64,000 nucleotides of DNA from positions 39,922 to 103,921 of IMG/VR virus record IMGVR_UViG_3300023179_000001; one strand, 5' to 3'. This DNA is from a virus. Under the pieces are notes generated by a model that saw only the letters and a program-made list of their open reading frames with translations, was not told the origin of the DNA and made no database searches. Below, piece by piece: positions 8,193-15,218 of this stretch; the first letter of the stretch is position 1; every line of letters begins with the position of its first letter. A program made the translations under genes and the position numbers.

Positions 8193-9087
8193 TACTTTCC
8201 TCTGAAGTTGTTGATTCTAAAGACTTTTTTTCTCTTCTATAGTTTATAAATTCTAAGATTTGATCGTATGATAGCTGCTGGGCAAGCTGCTCAACATGGG
8301 TGACACCTGGATTGCCTGGCTGCTGAATATTGATTTGCAGGTTGTTCTGTATAACCTGCTCGCTCTTCATCTGGTTAATCTTTTCAATCAGTTGGGCCAT
8401 CCCACTTTCATCGTTTGGAAGTCCCATCGCCCTTCTATAAATCTGTTGAGCTTTCTCAATCGCTGTTGCCAAGTTCATGATGTCAGAACTTCGTAGTGGC
8501 AATACGGTTCTCTTTACGTTGCCGTCCTTGTCTGTCTTTACTATTTCGATGCTGCCGTTTGATAGCATTTCGATTGCACGAGCTAATGCTATATTGGCTC
8601 CACTGATATGACGCTCTTGATTCTCTGCGATTAAATCGACCTGTCTCTTTACTAAATCGCTAGTAATCCCATCTAACAATTTTTCTCTTTCAGCATCCCA
8701 CTCAGGCTTAGGAGCATGAACCATGATTTGATTGTATTGCTTATGTGAAAGACCTCGAACATTGATTAGATAATCTCTGATTGATGTTGATGAATACTTC
8801 GTTGCCCATTCCACTTTCAATAAATGCGTTGCCCAGCCAGTTAAATCCTGACCACCTATTTCTAACAGCGATTCCTTCGTAACCACTTTATCTGCGGAAA
8901 TATCTAAAACAGCGTGCATTGGTTTATCTGCTTCAGTGTATTCCACTTGCACTGGCTCGCTTGTTTCAACTATCATTTCTTCAGGCACTTCATCTGCGAT
9001 ACGAAACGCATCTAAAATTCTTTTTTCTTTTTCTTCTTTGTTCTTTTTAGCGATGCCCTGTATTTTTTTCTTGTCTCTATGTGTCAT
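8176..9087 (-). CDS. Candidate terminase small subunit / DNA-binding protein
   Basis: 303 residues from ATG 9087; a GTG at 9138 extends it by 17 residues, and neither start has a good Shine-Dalgarno. The N-terminus is very basic (THRDKKKIQGIAKKNKEEK), the middle has a helix-rich part resembling a helix-turn-helix (YSSTSIRDYLINVRGLSHKQ), and the C-terminus is Gln/Asn-rich then coiled (SYDQILEFINYRREKK). It is the first gene of the block leading through two methyltransferases to terL. Position and predicted helical DNA-binding character suggest a terminase small subunit, but no diagnostic motif was seen. Confidence 0.5.
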   Translation of the reverse strand: MTHRDKKKIQGIAKKNKEEKEKRILDAFRIADEVPEEMIVETSEPVQVEYTEADKPMHAVLDISADKVVTKESLLEIGGQDLTGWATHLLKVEWATKYSSTSIRDYLINVRGLSHKQYNQIMVHAPKPEWDAEREKLLDGITSDLVKRQVDLIAENQERHISGANIALARAIEMLSNGSIEIVKTDKDGNVKRTVLPLRSSDIMNLATAIEKAQQIYRRAMGLPNDESGMAQLIEKINQMKSEQVIQNNLQINIQQPGNPGVTHVEQLAQQLSYDQILEFINYRREKKSLESTTSEESNDKAT

Positions 9088-9189
9088 AATATGATTGAGT
9101 ATGAAATGATAATACCACTGATTTTTCTGATTTTTCACCTAATTTAAGCGAGTGATTTGATTCACCGATAAAGTAGTAGGAGAACAGGC

Positions 9190-9390
9190 ATGAGAATAAA
9201 TCTAAAAAGCACCGATGAAATTGAAAGGTTTGAAACTGAAGTAAGCTTTAAGTCAGAGCAATGGGAAGATGTATGCGATAGGTTTTTAAGTTTCTTACAA
9301 GGTTGTGGCTACAATCTGAAAGGTGAAGATTTGGCTAATTACTTTAGTGAGCAGTATCTTTTTTCTCGTGGGAAGAGCTTAGAAGAGTAA
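9190..9390 (+). CDS. Small acidic hypothetical protein on the opposite strand
   Basis: 66 residues with a strong ribosome site (TAGGAG, about 8 nt before the ATG). It is a lone plus-strand gene between minus-strand blocks and diverges from the candidate small terminase. The sequence is acidic and helical (DEIERFETEVSFKSEQWEDV). No family recognised. Its stop abuts the stop of the next minus-strand gene. Strand isolation and a good ribosome site suggest a separately controlled small regulator, which is inference. Confidence 0.55.
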   Translation: MRINLKSTDEIERFETEVSFKSEQWEDVCDRFLSFLQGCGYNLKGEDLANYFSEQYLFSRGKSLEE

Positions 9391-9645
9391 TCAATCAATC
9401 CACTCTGTCTCATCAATTTTGGTTTCAATTAACGCATCAAGTTGTTTTTGATCTTGGTCTGAAAGCTGAACATCGCTGAGCATCTCTGTCCTAACATCAT
9501 CCAATAGCCATGCTCCTACTCCTCTATTCCCATCTGCGTCTGAGCCGTAGCTAGGATCGTAAACGCAAAGGACTTCGATGCTTACAGGGATTTTTTGGTT
9601 TGATAGTTCAAAAATGAACTCTTTTTTGGTTTGGATTCTTTTCAT
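9391..9645 (-). CDS. Small acidic hypothetical protein
   Basis: 84 residues from ATG 9645, chosen because AGAGGAG lies about 10 nt upstream; the open frame extends further but without a ribosome site. Contains VLCVYDPSYGSDADGNRGVGAWLLDD and an acidic C-terminal half. Unrecognised. It follows the zinc-binding small gene closely on the same strand. Confidence 0.55.
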   Translation of the reverse strand: MKRIQTKKEFIFELSNQKIPVSIEVLCVYDPSYGSDADGNRGVGAWLLDDVRTEMLSDVQLSDQDQKQLDALIETKIDETEWID

Positions 9646-9650
9646 AAAGT

Positions 9651-9941
9651 CTAATCTCCTCTTTGCTTGGAAACCTTTTCCCACGCCAATTCTGCCGCAT
9701 TGCCGAACTGTTTTTTGTATTCAAAGAACTGTTCTACTTTTGTAAATTTGTGGATGACTTTGTAACATCTATCGCAAACGCAGATTGCATGATCATCCCA
9801 GCCTAGAGTATCAGTCAAAGGGTGCCCCTTGGGATCGACCCCAGCACTCTTTCCACAGCAATAGCATGGATTAACCAATCCATACCTGCCCTTGCTTCTA
9901 TATTCTTTGTCTTGTCGGACTCTTTGTTTTCTGGTTCTCAT
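9651..9941 (-). CDS. Small HNH-like or zinc-binding protein (two CxxC pairs)
   Basis: 96 residues. Very basic N-terminus (MRTRKQRVRQDKEYRSKGR), then CYCCGK (about 27-32) and CVCDRCYKVIH (about 54-64). The Cys pairs suggest one zinc site; the layout recalls zinc-ribbon or HNH-type small phage proteins, but the catalytic His-Asn-His pattern is not evident. A nucleic-acid-binding role is likely, exact role unknown. Confidence 0.55.
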   Translation of the reverse strand: MRTRKQRVRQDKEYRSKGRYGLVNPCYCCGKSAGVDPKGHPLTDTLGWDDHAICVCDRCYKVIHKFTKVEQFFEYKKQFGNAAELAWEKVSKQRGD

Positions 9942-10000
9942 TTTGGAAATTCCTATATTGAATACTTACTGCTACCAGTTCTCAATCGCTGAATAGTTAC

Positions 10001-10504
10001 TTATGCCGATTCTTTTTCGATAGCCAGTTTGAGCTTATTTTCTAAACTCTGTAGGTAATTCACTTCAGCTTCATTTCCGGCCTTAAAGTAAAAGGTTTTT
10101 TTATCTTTGGTAAAGTTGAGAAGTTTCTCCAGATCATAGATAGTCAGTTTTGTTTTACGATACAGTCTTTTTTTATCATTTGAACCGTCCTTTCTTACGA
10201 ATCTTAGGAAATTGAGCATTCTTTTAATTTCTTCAATGGGGGTTTTTACACTGTTTCTTTTATTGAGTCCGATTAGAATACCGTTTCCTAAGAAGGGCTG
10301 GTGCGCTCCTTTGACTAGGAAACCTGATTCATAACCCTTAAAGAGTCCCTCTTCATCGCAGAAGAATGTATCTCCATTATTGAGTTGGTGAGCCGCCTCT
10401 ATGTATCCACCTACTGCTTTTTGAGCAAACGATAGGGATTCGTGTTCTTGGATTTCGGCTTCTGTAACTTCGCAAGTTTCTGAGTTAATGAGATATACCT
10501 TCAT
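10001..10504 (-). CDS. DUF3846-like phage protein
   Basis: 167 residues with AAAGGAG 8 nt before ATG 10504. The first 95 residues follow the DUF3846 pattern: MKVYLINSETCEVTE, then AVGGYIEAAHQLNNGDTFFC, DEEGLFKGYESG and GNGILIG. The C-terminal part (100-167) is basic and helical. DUF3846 proteins are common in phages and plasmids without a known function. First of a run of small minus-strand genes. Confidence 0.65.
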   Translation of the reverse strand: MKVYLINSETCEVTEAEIQEHESLSFAQKAVGGYIEAAHQLNNGDTFFCDEEGLFKGYESGFLVKGAHQPFLGNGILIGLNKRNSVKTPIEEIKRMLNFLRFVRKDGSNDKKRLYRKTKLTIYDLEKLLNFTKDKKTFYFKAGNEAEVNYLQSLENKLKLAIEKESA

Positions 10505-10521
10505 TTGGGTTACTCCTTTAA

Positions 10522-10761
10522 TTAAATTGAATACTTATCAATAACCGCTTGGATTTCTTCTGTGAGTTTTTCGAGATCCACATAAGAAACGGCAGCCTTT
10601 AGTTCAATTTCGATTTCCGTGTCCAGCAGTGGAGTGTCTGGGAATCTCTCAGCGATTGCCGTCCCTTTTAGATTGCGAGTTGTAATAGATACTTTGGCGT
10701 ACTTTCGAGAGCATCCGATATTGTGATACCCCTCTGCAAAGCATTCGCTACATTTATTCAT
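10522..10761 (-). CDS. Small Cys-containing hypothetical protein
   Basis: 79 residues. N-terminal CSECFAEGYHNIGC (about 4-17) offers three Cys and one His, a possible zinc knuckle, followed by beta-like strands and a C-terminal helix. ATG 10761 follows an AAAGGA ribosome site at a somewhat long distance and overlaps the upstream gene by 8 nt. Unrecognised. Confidence 0.5.
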   Translation of the reverse strand: MNKCSECFAEGYHNIGCSRKYAKVSITTRNLKGTAIAERFPDTPLLDTEIEIELKAAVSYVDLEKLTEEIQAVIDKYSI

Positions 10762-10981
10762 GGGAGTTTTCCTTTGTCACCTTATCTGCAAACTCTTCGT
10801 CGTAATCTCTTTCGTCCAAGGCTTCTGGATCATAGTTCAGCTTGGCTTGGAGTTGCCTTAATCGCTCGATATAACTTCTTTGAACTGAAATTCTCCACTG
10901 TGCGTCCTTAATTTCATCGCTTGCGGCTGACACGAGCATTTCAAAAGTGTTTGCCTTTTTTTGATCGTTTAAGTTTTTCAT
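10754..10981 (-). CDS. Small coiled-coil hypothetical protein
   Basis: 75 residues, almost entirely helical and charged (SVQRSYIERLRQLQAKLNYD), ending with an acidic tail. GAGGTCAAAG precedes the ATG. It overlaps neighbours on both sides by 4-8 nt, so it belongs to the operon starting from the promoter near 11260. Unrecognised. Confidence 0.5.
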   Translation of the reverse strand: MKNLNDQKKANTFEMLVSAASDEIKDAQWRISVQRSYIERLRQLQAKLNYDPEALDERDYDEEFADKVTKENSHE

Positions 10982-11220
10982 CTTTGACCTCGGATTCTGC
11001 TAACGCATTCTAGGACTACTGAGGACAAAACCACGTTTTGATGAACAGTGCCCGAAAGAATCGCTTGTCTTTCGTTTTCGTATTTGGAGCCCTGAAAAAA
11101 CGCAATCAACTCTTCTCGCATAACCTTAACCGCAATCTCCATATTGCTTTGATTGATTACACCAGACTGAGCCACTGCGACCATCAACCCGTTTGCCAAT
11201 TTTTTGATTTCTCGTTCCAT
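10978..11220 (-). CDS. Small hypothetical protein, first gene of repressor-type promoter operon
   Basis: 80 residues from ATG 11220, preceded by TTGGAGGAAAA; the longer open frame upstream would run through the promoter element. Mainly helical (MEREIKKLANGLMVAVAQSG). It is the first gene downstream of the 39-nt promoter/operator-like element at 11243-11281 and overlaps the next gene by 4 nt. Function unknown. Confidence 0.55.
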   Translation of the reverse strand: MEREIKKLANGLMVAVAQSGVINQSNMEIAVKVMREELIAFFQGSKYENERQAILSGTVHQNVVLSSVVLECVSRIRGQR

Positions 11221-11242
11221 TTTTCCTCCAATCTCAATCCCA

Positions 11243-11281
11243 CAATTACATAGTATCACAATGTAACACACTGCATCAAGG
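11243..11281 (-). promoter_or_regulatory. Promoter with inverted-repeat operator, copy A
   Basis: On the minus strand: TTGATG, an 18-nt spacer, then TACTAT, with the near-palindrome CAGTGT-gtt-ACATTG between them. It is 35/39 identical in the same register to 12819-12857. The palindrome covers the spacer, where a repressor would block RNA polymerase. The small ribbon-helix-helix gene directly beside it (11288-11431) is the obvious candidate regulator, by inference. Confidence 0.6.
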
Positions 11282-11287
11282 GATCAA

Positions 11288-11431
11288 TTATGAAGATTGT
11301 GAAGGTTTTTCTGCCTGAAGGAGAATGTGCCTGACATAGTTGGAAAGAGACCTATTCTGCTTATCCGCTTGTTTCTTGAGCTTTGCTAGAAGCTCTTTCT
11401 CTAGCCGCACATGAATGATTGTTGTTTTCAT
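11288..11431 (-). CDS. Ribbon-helix-helix (Arc/CopG-like) transcriptional regulator, 47 aa
   Basis: Starts MKTTIIHVRLEKELLAKLKK and ends ILLQAEKPSQSS. An N-terminal beta strand with alternating residues (TTIIHVRL), a first helix (EKELLAKLKKQADKQN), then RSLSNYVRHILLQ as second helix: the Arc/CopG/MetJ fold at the usual minimal length. AAGAGGTCGTT precedes ATG 11431. RHH dimers bind short inverted repeats with the beta ribbon. It lies immediately upstream of operator-like element 11243-11281 and between the two copies of that element, so it may repress both promoters. Overlooked easily because of its size. Confidence 0.75.
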   Translation of the reverse strand: MKTTIIHVRLEKELLAKLKKQADKQNRSLSNYVRHILLQAEKPSQSS

Positions 11432-11440
11432 AACGACCTC

Positions 11441-12061
11441 TTAATGGTCAATCTCTTTGACCACTTTTTCTGTGTGTACTTTTTGAGCAATAGCCCTAGC
11501 TTCACTTTGCTTTTTATATCGCATTAAACGCTCGCTAATCTTATCTTCAGTGAATTGGGTGGGGTACTCATCGCCAAGCTTTTCCACGACCTCATACCAG
11601 TCTGGAGTACCACTCTCTATTGAACTACTAGAACCTTCAACCGCCAAGATGACCTCTGCGGTGTTGGCATCAACTAATCGCAAAAATTGAACGCACTGTT
11701 TGGATAATCGCTGAGTGAATAGGCTTTGCTTCAGGTAGCAATCAACATGAGGGACTAAAATGGCTCCGACCCCGTATAACTGTCCCCATTGAGCCCATTT
11801 CTGTTCATCCGAGAATCGGTCTGAATCATTGCGATGCTCCCTGTCCTGCTCCTTTTTAATCGCTGAAAAGCCATCTTTGCGGTCGATCACTGTCCACTTA
11901 TCAGCTTTAACCAGAGCAGTTTGGAGCCTAACGTGTTGTGCCTCATCGACCTTATCGGGATCGACCATCAATCTCATGTTTTTATCGCTATAACGGGTTC
12001 TCACTTCGGTCGAACTACAAGCTGAGAGCAAAACCAAGCCTATTACAATAAAAGTGTTCAT
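11441..12061 (-). CDS. Lipoprotein with CsgG/LpoB-like features
   Basis: 206 residues from ATG 12061, which has a near-perfect AAGGAGGTGCAT ribosome site. Signal peptide MNTFIVIGLVLLSAC with lipobox LSAC; Cys 15 should be lipidated. The mature part reads like the CsgG/LpoB fold: KADKWTVIDRKDGFSAIKKE, then QLYGVGAILVPHVDCY and FLRLVDANTAEVILAVEGSS. CsgG relatives are outer-membrane lipoproteins of secretion or wall-synthesis systems; this match is by pattern and uncertain. In a phage it could act at the infected cell envelope. The gene is followed closely by the RHH gene. Confidence 0.65.
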   Translation of the reverse strand: MNTFIVIGLVLLSACSSTEVRTRYSDKNMRLMVDPDKVDEAQHVRLQTALVKADKWTVIDRKDGFSAIKKEQDREHRNDSDRFSDEQKWAQWGQLYGVGAILVPHVDCYLKQSLFTQRLSKQCVQFLRLVDANTAEVILAVEGSSSSIESGTPDWYEVVEKLGDEYPTQFTEDKISERLMRYKKQSEARAIAQKVHTEKVVKEIDH

Positions 12062-12074
12062 ATGCACCTCCTTA

Positions 12075-12494
12075 TCACCAAGAAGCACGATAATAATAAT
12101 CCATCCGTTTATCGAGGCTGGATATTATCTCGATAGTTTTCCTTAAATCTTCAAAGTAATACTCATCTACGTCCGTTGAACCGAAAAAAAAGCCCTCTGT
12201 GGGCGGCAGTAGGGAAGCGTCTTTGGTTTTTAGTACCTTTTTACAAAGCGATTGTAGTTCAAGCAGCTTGCTATAAGGCACATAATACTCTTTGCAATCG
12301 TCATTACCGTCTTGGACTTGATCGACGAACCATTTGTGAATCATATTCGCCTTTCTCCAATAGCCCACCTCTTCAACAATGTATGAAACTTTTTCGACAT
12401 CTACAGATTTTGATTTTTGTAGCAGCAATTTTAGCTCTAAATTGTCCGAATACTTAACATAGGTTCTTTTGTGTAAATACATATCCAATCCCAT
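12075..12494 (-). CDS. Conserved phage hypothetical protein (MGLDMYLxKRTYVK family)
   Basis: 139 residues starting MGLDMYLHKRTYVK, with EEVGYWRKANMIHKWFV in the middle and GFFFGSTDVDEYYFEDL near the C-terminus. I recall this triad from a widespread phage/plasmid family of unknown function. Aromatic and His residues are conserved-looking, suggesting a small enzyme or binding fold. AGGAGGTCGTT precedes ATG 12494. It overlaps the leader of the lipoprotein gene. Confidence 0.7.
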   Translation of the reverse strand: MGLDMYLHKRTYVKYSDNLELKLLLQKSKSVDVEKVSYIVEEVGYWRKANMIHKWFVDQVQDGNDDCKEYYVPYSKLLELQSLCKKVLKTKDASLLPPTEGFFFGSTDVDEYYFEDLRKTIEIISSLDKRMDYYYRASW

Positions 12495-12503
12495 AACGAC
12501 CTC

Positions 12504-12806
12504 CTATAAGTGTGTATAAAGACCTGTAACCTCAGTAAAAATGATTTGAAGATCCTCTGCGTAAACGTCTTCAAACTTCTTAATTTCCTTTAAAATCCCT
12601 TTAGCGCAGTAGATGAAGGTCATTTCGTACAAGTCCTTCCCGTAGTTGTATTCGATTTTAATTAGGTTAATCCTGGTTGAATTGCGGCCTATTTTAAAGA
12701 ACAGTCCCTTTTCTGAGCCCACAAAGTTTTTGGCTCCCGTCATCGCTATAAACCGATTACCGCCTAGTTGGGAAAGGATTGTTTTGGCTATTGTTAAGTC
12801 ACTCAT
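12504..12806 (-). CDS. Conserved phage hypothetical protein (GGNRFIAMTGAKNF family)
   Basis: 100 residues from ATG 12806 with GGAGGAAAT just upstream. Contains TILSQLGGNRFIAMTGAKNF (about 7-26) and ends VTGLYTHL, both typical of a common phage/mobile-element family of unknown function. It is the first gene after promoter copy B and heads the short operon continuing to the lipoprotein and RHH genes, so it is likely part of an RHH-autoregulated unit. Confidence 0.7.
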   Translation of the reverse strand: MSDLTIAKTILSQLGGNRFIAMTGAKNFVGSEKGLFFKIGRNSTRINLIKIEYNYGKDLYEMTFIYCAKGILKEIKKFEDVYAEDLQIIFTEVTGLYTHL

Positions 12807-12818
12807 ATTTCCTCCATC

Positions 12819-12857
12819 CAATTACATACTAACACAATGTAACACATTGCGTCAAGG
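12819..12857 (-). promoter_or_regulatory. Promoter with perfect inverted-repeat operator, copy B
   Basis: Minus strand: TTGACG, 18 nt, TAGTAT, then TGTAATTGG and the ribosome site. The spacer contains the perfect palindrome CAATGT-gtt-ACATTG. The 39-nt block is 35/39 identical to 11243-11281 and lies at the same kind of distance from a gene start. This repeat of both promoter and operator argues for shared control of two operons. Confidence 0.65.
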
Positions 12858-12895
12858 AGAATCAGTGAACGTAATTCACTAATTGAATGATACTG

Positions 12896-13138
12896 CTATT
12901 TTCGGTGCAGGAGGGTGACTGTTTTGATTGTGCTTTTAAGAACGGTGTGAGAGTCGATGTTGGTGTAATCCGTTTCATCTGTGAGCCAGGAAGCCAAATA
13001 ATAGGCATCCTTGTCTTCATTTATAATCTCTCCAATCGCTCGGCATACGACTGGTGGAACCATCCCACCTGTGGTGCAAACATGATCTAGGAAAGTGATT
13101 TCAACCAAATTTCCTTTTTTTAACAAATTCTTTTTCAT
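12896..13138 (-). CDS. Small hypothetical protein
   Basis: 80 residues, mainly beta (KKGNLVEITFLDHVCTTGGM, then AYYLASWLTDETDY). Its ATG overlaps the phosphoesterase stop (ATGA). A short hairpin AGTGAA-cgtaa-TTCACT at 12866-12882 lies past its stop and may be a weak terminator. Function unknown; coupling suggests co-expression with the phosphoesterase. Confidence 0.5.
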   Translation of the reverse strand: MKKNLLKKGNLVEITFLDHVCTTGGMVPPVVCRAIGEIINEDKDAYYLASWLTDETDYTNIDSHTVLKSTIKTVTLLHRK

Positions 13139-13887
13139 GGTTGGTATACCGTATTGTTGAAGAAGGCCGAGTAAACCCCTTTACGCATTTGCAGTGACAC
13201 CAACTGATGATAAAAAGTTCCGTTTTGTTTGTGATATGTGATTCCAAATCCGTGAGTCCAATCGCTAATGTCGAGTATGTACTCCGCAGCTTTTAGCTGA
13301 TTGCCAAGCCAGCCGATGTTGAGGCCAACAAAATCATCTCCATGGGCATTTTGGATGTGATACTCCTGAATTTTGTGAGTGTGCCCAAAAATAACAGAGC
13401 TTCGAAATTTTTTAACCATCGCTGCTGCTGGGTTTTCTCCTGCCCTGGAACCATGGACACAAACTAGATTTCCAATTTTATACATCCCCGACTGCCCGTA
13501 AGGGACATACAGAATGTCTTTTGGAAGGCCCATGATTTCTTCGTTCTTAAAGATTCCAGCAAGCTTCGGTGCGTGGTTTGCGATATAAGAAATTAAACGC
13601 CTTTCGTGATTTCCTTCGAGATAGACAACTTTTTTGTGAGGCACTGTACTCAACAAATCATCTAACGCTCCTCTTGCCTCAGACATTTCGTCTTTCCAAG
13701 TTTTCCAATCCATCATAGGGTCTTTAACGTGACGAGAGACCGAATAGTAGTCGAAAAAATCTCCGTGAATTATGACTTCTGATGGTTTCAGATCTTTGCC
13801 AATATCGAGAAGAATTTTCCAAGCTGCTTTATTGACAAACGGGTGGTGACAATCTGAAACGTGTAATACTCTTTTTAGAAGAGACAC
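13135..13887 (-). CDS. Calcineurin-like metallophosphoesterase
   Basis: 250 residues. GTG 13887 is the start, with GGAG 6 nt upstream. Metal-binding motifs in order: SDCHHP (D-x-H, about 11), HGDFFD (about 40), EGNHERRL (about 90), VCVHGSR (about 145) and FGHTHK (about 170), the full two-metal phosphoesterase set. Members hydrolyse phosphoesters, from nucleic acids to nucleotides and proteins; the substrate is not readable. Upstream are a CTTGGGGAAA element (13924-13933) and an AT-rich TATAAC box. Distinct from the gp47-type nuclease at 20902-21909. Confidence 0.85.
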   Translation of the reverse strand: MSLLKRVLHVSDCHHPFVNKAAWKILLDIGKDLKPSEVIIHGDFFDYYSVSRHVKDPMMDWKTWKDEMSEARGALDDLLSTVPHKKVVYLEGNHERRLISYIANHAPKLAGIFKNEEIMGLPKDILYVPYGQSGMYKIGNLVCVHGSRAGENPAAAMVKKFRSSVIFGHTHKIQEYHIQNAHGDDFVGLNIGWLGNQLKAAEYILDISDWTHGFGITYHKQNGTFYHQLVSLQMRKGVYSAFFNNTVYQP

Positions 13888-13977
13888 ATTTTACTCCAGA
13901 CTTTTGGTTGTTATAGTTTTTGATTTCCCCAAGAAACAAACAAATTGTACTGAAAGCGAACCAAAAAACGAGACACA

Positions 13978-14217
13978 CTACGTCTTTTTACTTTTGGTTC
14001 TGGTTTCCAATCTCATTTTTTTAATAAGATCTGGAGGTGTTGCCATCGTATCTTGATAAATAAGAACCTGACACTCTCGATCTTCTTTATCAACAAACTC
14101 AAATTTTACTGAAAAGTAGAACTTGTCCTCTCCCTTCGTAATCGTTACGAATTCAGGAGATTCTTTTTCGATATACTGCATCAGCATATACAGATCAGCA
14201 GTTTTAATTTTTATCAT
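13978..14217 (-). CDS. Small hypothetical protein behind CTTGGGGAAA element
   Basis: 79 residues, beta-rich centre (FYFSVKFEFVDKEDRECQVL) and a basic tail. The ATG follows CTTGGGGAAATTGA, one of five copies of that sequence in the window; no ordinary Shine-Dalgarno is present. Unrecognised. Confidence 0.5.
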   Translation of the reverse strand: MIKIKTADLYMLMQYIEKESPEFVTITKGEDKFYFSVKFEFVDKEDRECQVLIYQDTMATPPDLIKKMRLETRTKSKKT

Positions 14218-14265
14218 TCAATTTCCCCAAGTTTGAACAATAAACTTGAACAATAGCCTTATCGG

Positions 14266-14376
14266 TTACTTCTTTTTCTTTCTAAGCAACCAAGCCGCAA
14301 GGCCAGTAACAGCACTGCCGACGGCAGCACCAACACCAAAAATTACCAAGGGGACAATCGCCAAATCACTCATCAT
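14266..14376 (-). CDS. 36-aa single-pass membrane micropeptide
   Basis: Starts MMSDLAIVPLVIFGVGAAVG and ends AAWLLRKKKK: a Gly/Ala-rich transmembrane helix (about 7-31) with a positively charged end, so the C-terminus probably stays cytoplasmic. TTGGAG lies about 8 nt before the ATG pair. Size and design resemble small phage membrane proteins such as holin-like or accessory peptides; no function can be assigned. It flanks the N4-type methyltransferase gene, as does the micropeptide at 15108-15218. Confidence 0.55.
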   Translation of the reverse strand: MMSDLAIVPLVIFGVGAAVGSAVTGLAAWLLRKKKK

Positions 14377-14410
14377 GGGGTTCTCCAATAAGGTTGTACA
14401 TATAACTTTG

Positions 14411-15127
14411 TCACACTATTTTGGTTTTCTCAATTCTCTCTTTCATCCAAGTACAATATTGTTTGCTTATGTCGCAGGTTATAAAATTGCGTCCCAATGC
14501 CTTTGCTACTGCGGCTGTTGTGCCACTACCACCAAACGGATCAAAGACCAAATCTCCTTTATTTGTGCAAGCATCTATAGCTCTGCCTGGTAAATCTATA
14601 GGGAATGGCGCAGGGTGTTTGGATTTCTGTACCGTAGATGCAGTCCACACTGATTTCACCGAAGTTGTGAAAAGGTTTTTATCTCCAAAAACCCAAATCA
14701 TCTCGTGAAAATAAATAATTTTGTTTTTAGGGAAAGGAATAGCGTTTGGCTTATCCCAAACTATCTGACCAATAGCCTTCTTGGGATCAACTCCATAAGA
14801 TCGCTCAAATTGCTTGGATGGAACATTCCAGAATACCAACCCAGACTTTTCACAAAGCAGTTGTAACCACTTCTCATACGTTTCTTCGGGGACGAAAGCG
14901 TCGTCGTGATTGTCGTACTCTTTGTAACGAAAACGAAACTCACGGGGCAAATGACTTTTTGTAGGAGTTTCTGCGCTCATCACTTTACCCACACCGTAAG
15001 GCGGTGACGTAAACGTAAGCCTTGGCCTACACTGCATCTTTTGAAGAACACCCTCTATCGAGCCATGAATGACGCAATTTAACTGGTGCCCATCCCACTC
15101 CTGTAAGCTAAAAATTGGGACATTCAT
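14411..15127 (-). CDS. DNA methyltransferase with TSPPY motif, probably N4-cytosine
   Basis: 238 residues from ATG 15127; an in-frame TTG extends it by 6 residues. Motif IV TSPPYGVGK (about 41-49) precedes motif I LVFDPFGGSGTTAAVAK (about 197-213), a beta-class layout. SPPY rather than DPPY favours N4-methylcytosine, known for this family, but N6-adenine cannot be excluded. DLPGRAIDACT lies before motif I. Its 5' end overlaps the membrane micropeptide gene by 20 nt, and a ParB-like gene is just upstream, a common phage pairing. Confidence 0.82.
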   Translation of the reverse strand: MNVPIFSLQEWDGHQLNCVIHGSIEGVLQKMQCRPRLTFTSPPYGVGKVMSAETPTKSHLPREFRFRYKEYDNHDDAFVPEETYEKWLQLLCEKSGLVFWNVPSKQFERSYGVDPKKAIGQIVWDKPNAIPFPKNKIIYFHEMIWVFGDKNLFTTSVKSVWTASTVQKSKHPAPFPIDLPGRAIDACTNKGDLVFDPFGGSGTTAAVAKALGRNFITCDISKQYCTWMKERIEKTKIV

Positions 15128-15218
15128 TAGAAAAAGCAAACACAAATGCAGCCAAAAACAAAACCGTGGCGGCTAAAGTTAGAACCACCACGGTAGATAA
15201 TTCCTCTTCACTCATCAT
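15108..15218 (-). CDS. 36-aa single-pass membrane micropeptide
   Basis: MMSEEELSTVVVLTLAATVL then FLAAFVFAFSNECPNF: acidic N-terminus followed by one hydrophobic helix (about 8-29). AGGAAC about 11 nt upstream is a modest ribosome site, and the ATG overlaps the ParB-like stop, giving coupling. Its 3' end overlaps the methyltransferase start. It is a counterpart of the micropeptide at 14266-14376 by size and MMS start, but the sequences are not clearly homologous. Confidence 0.5.
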   Translation of the reverse strand: MMSEEELSTVVVLTLAATVLFLAAFVFAFSNECPNF

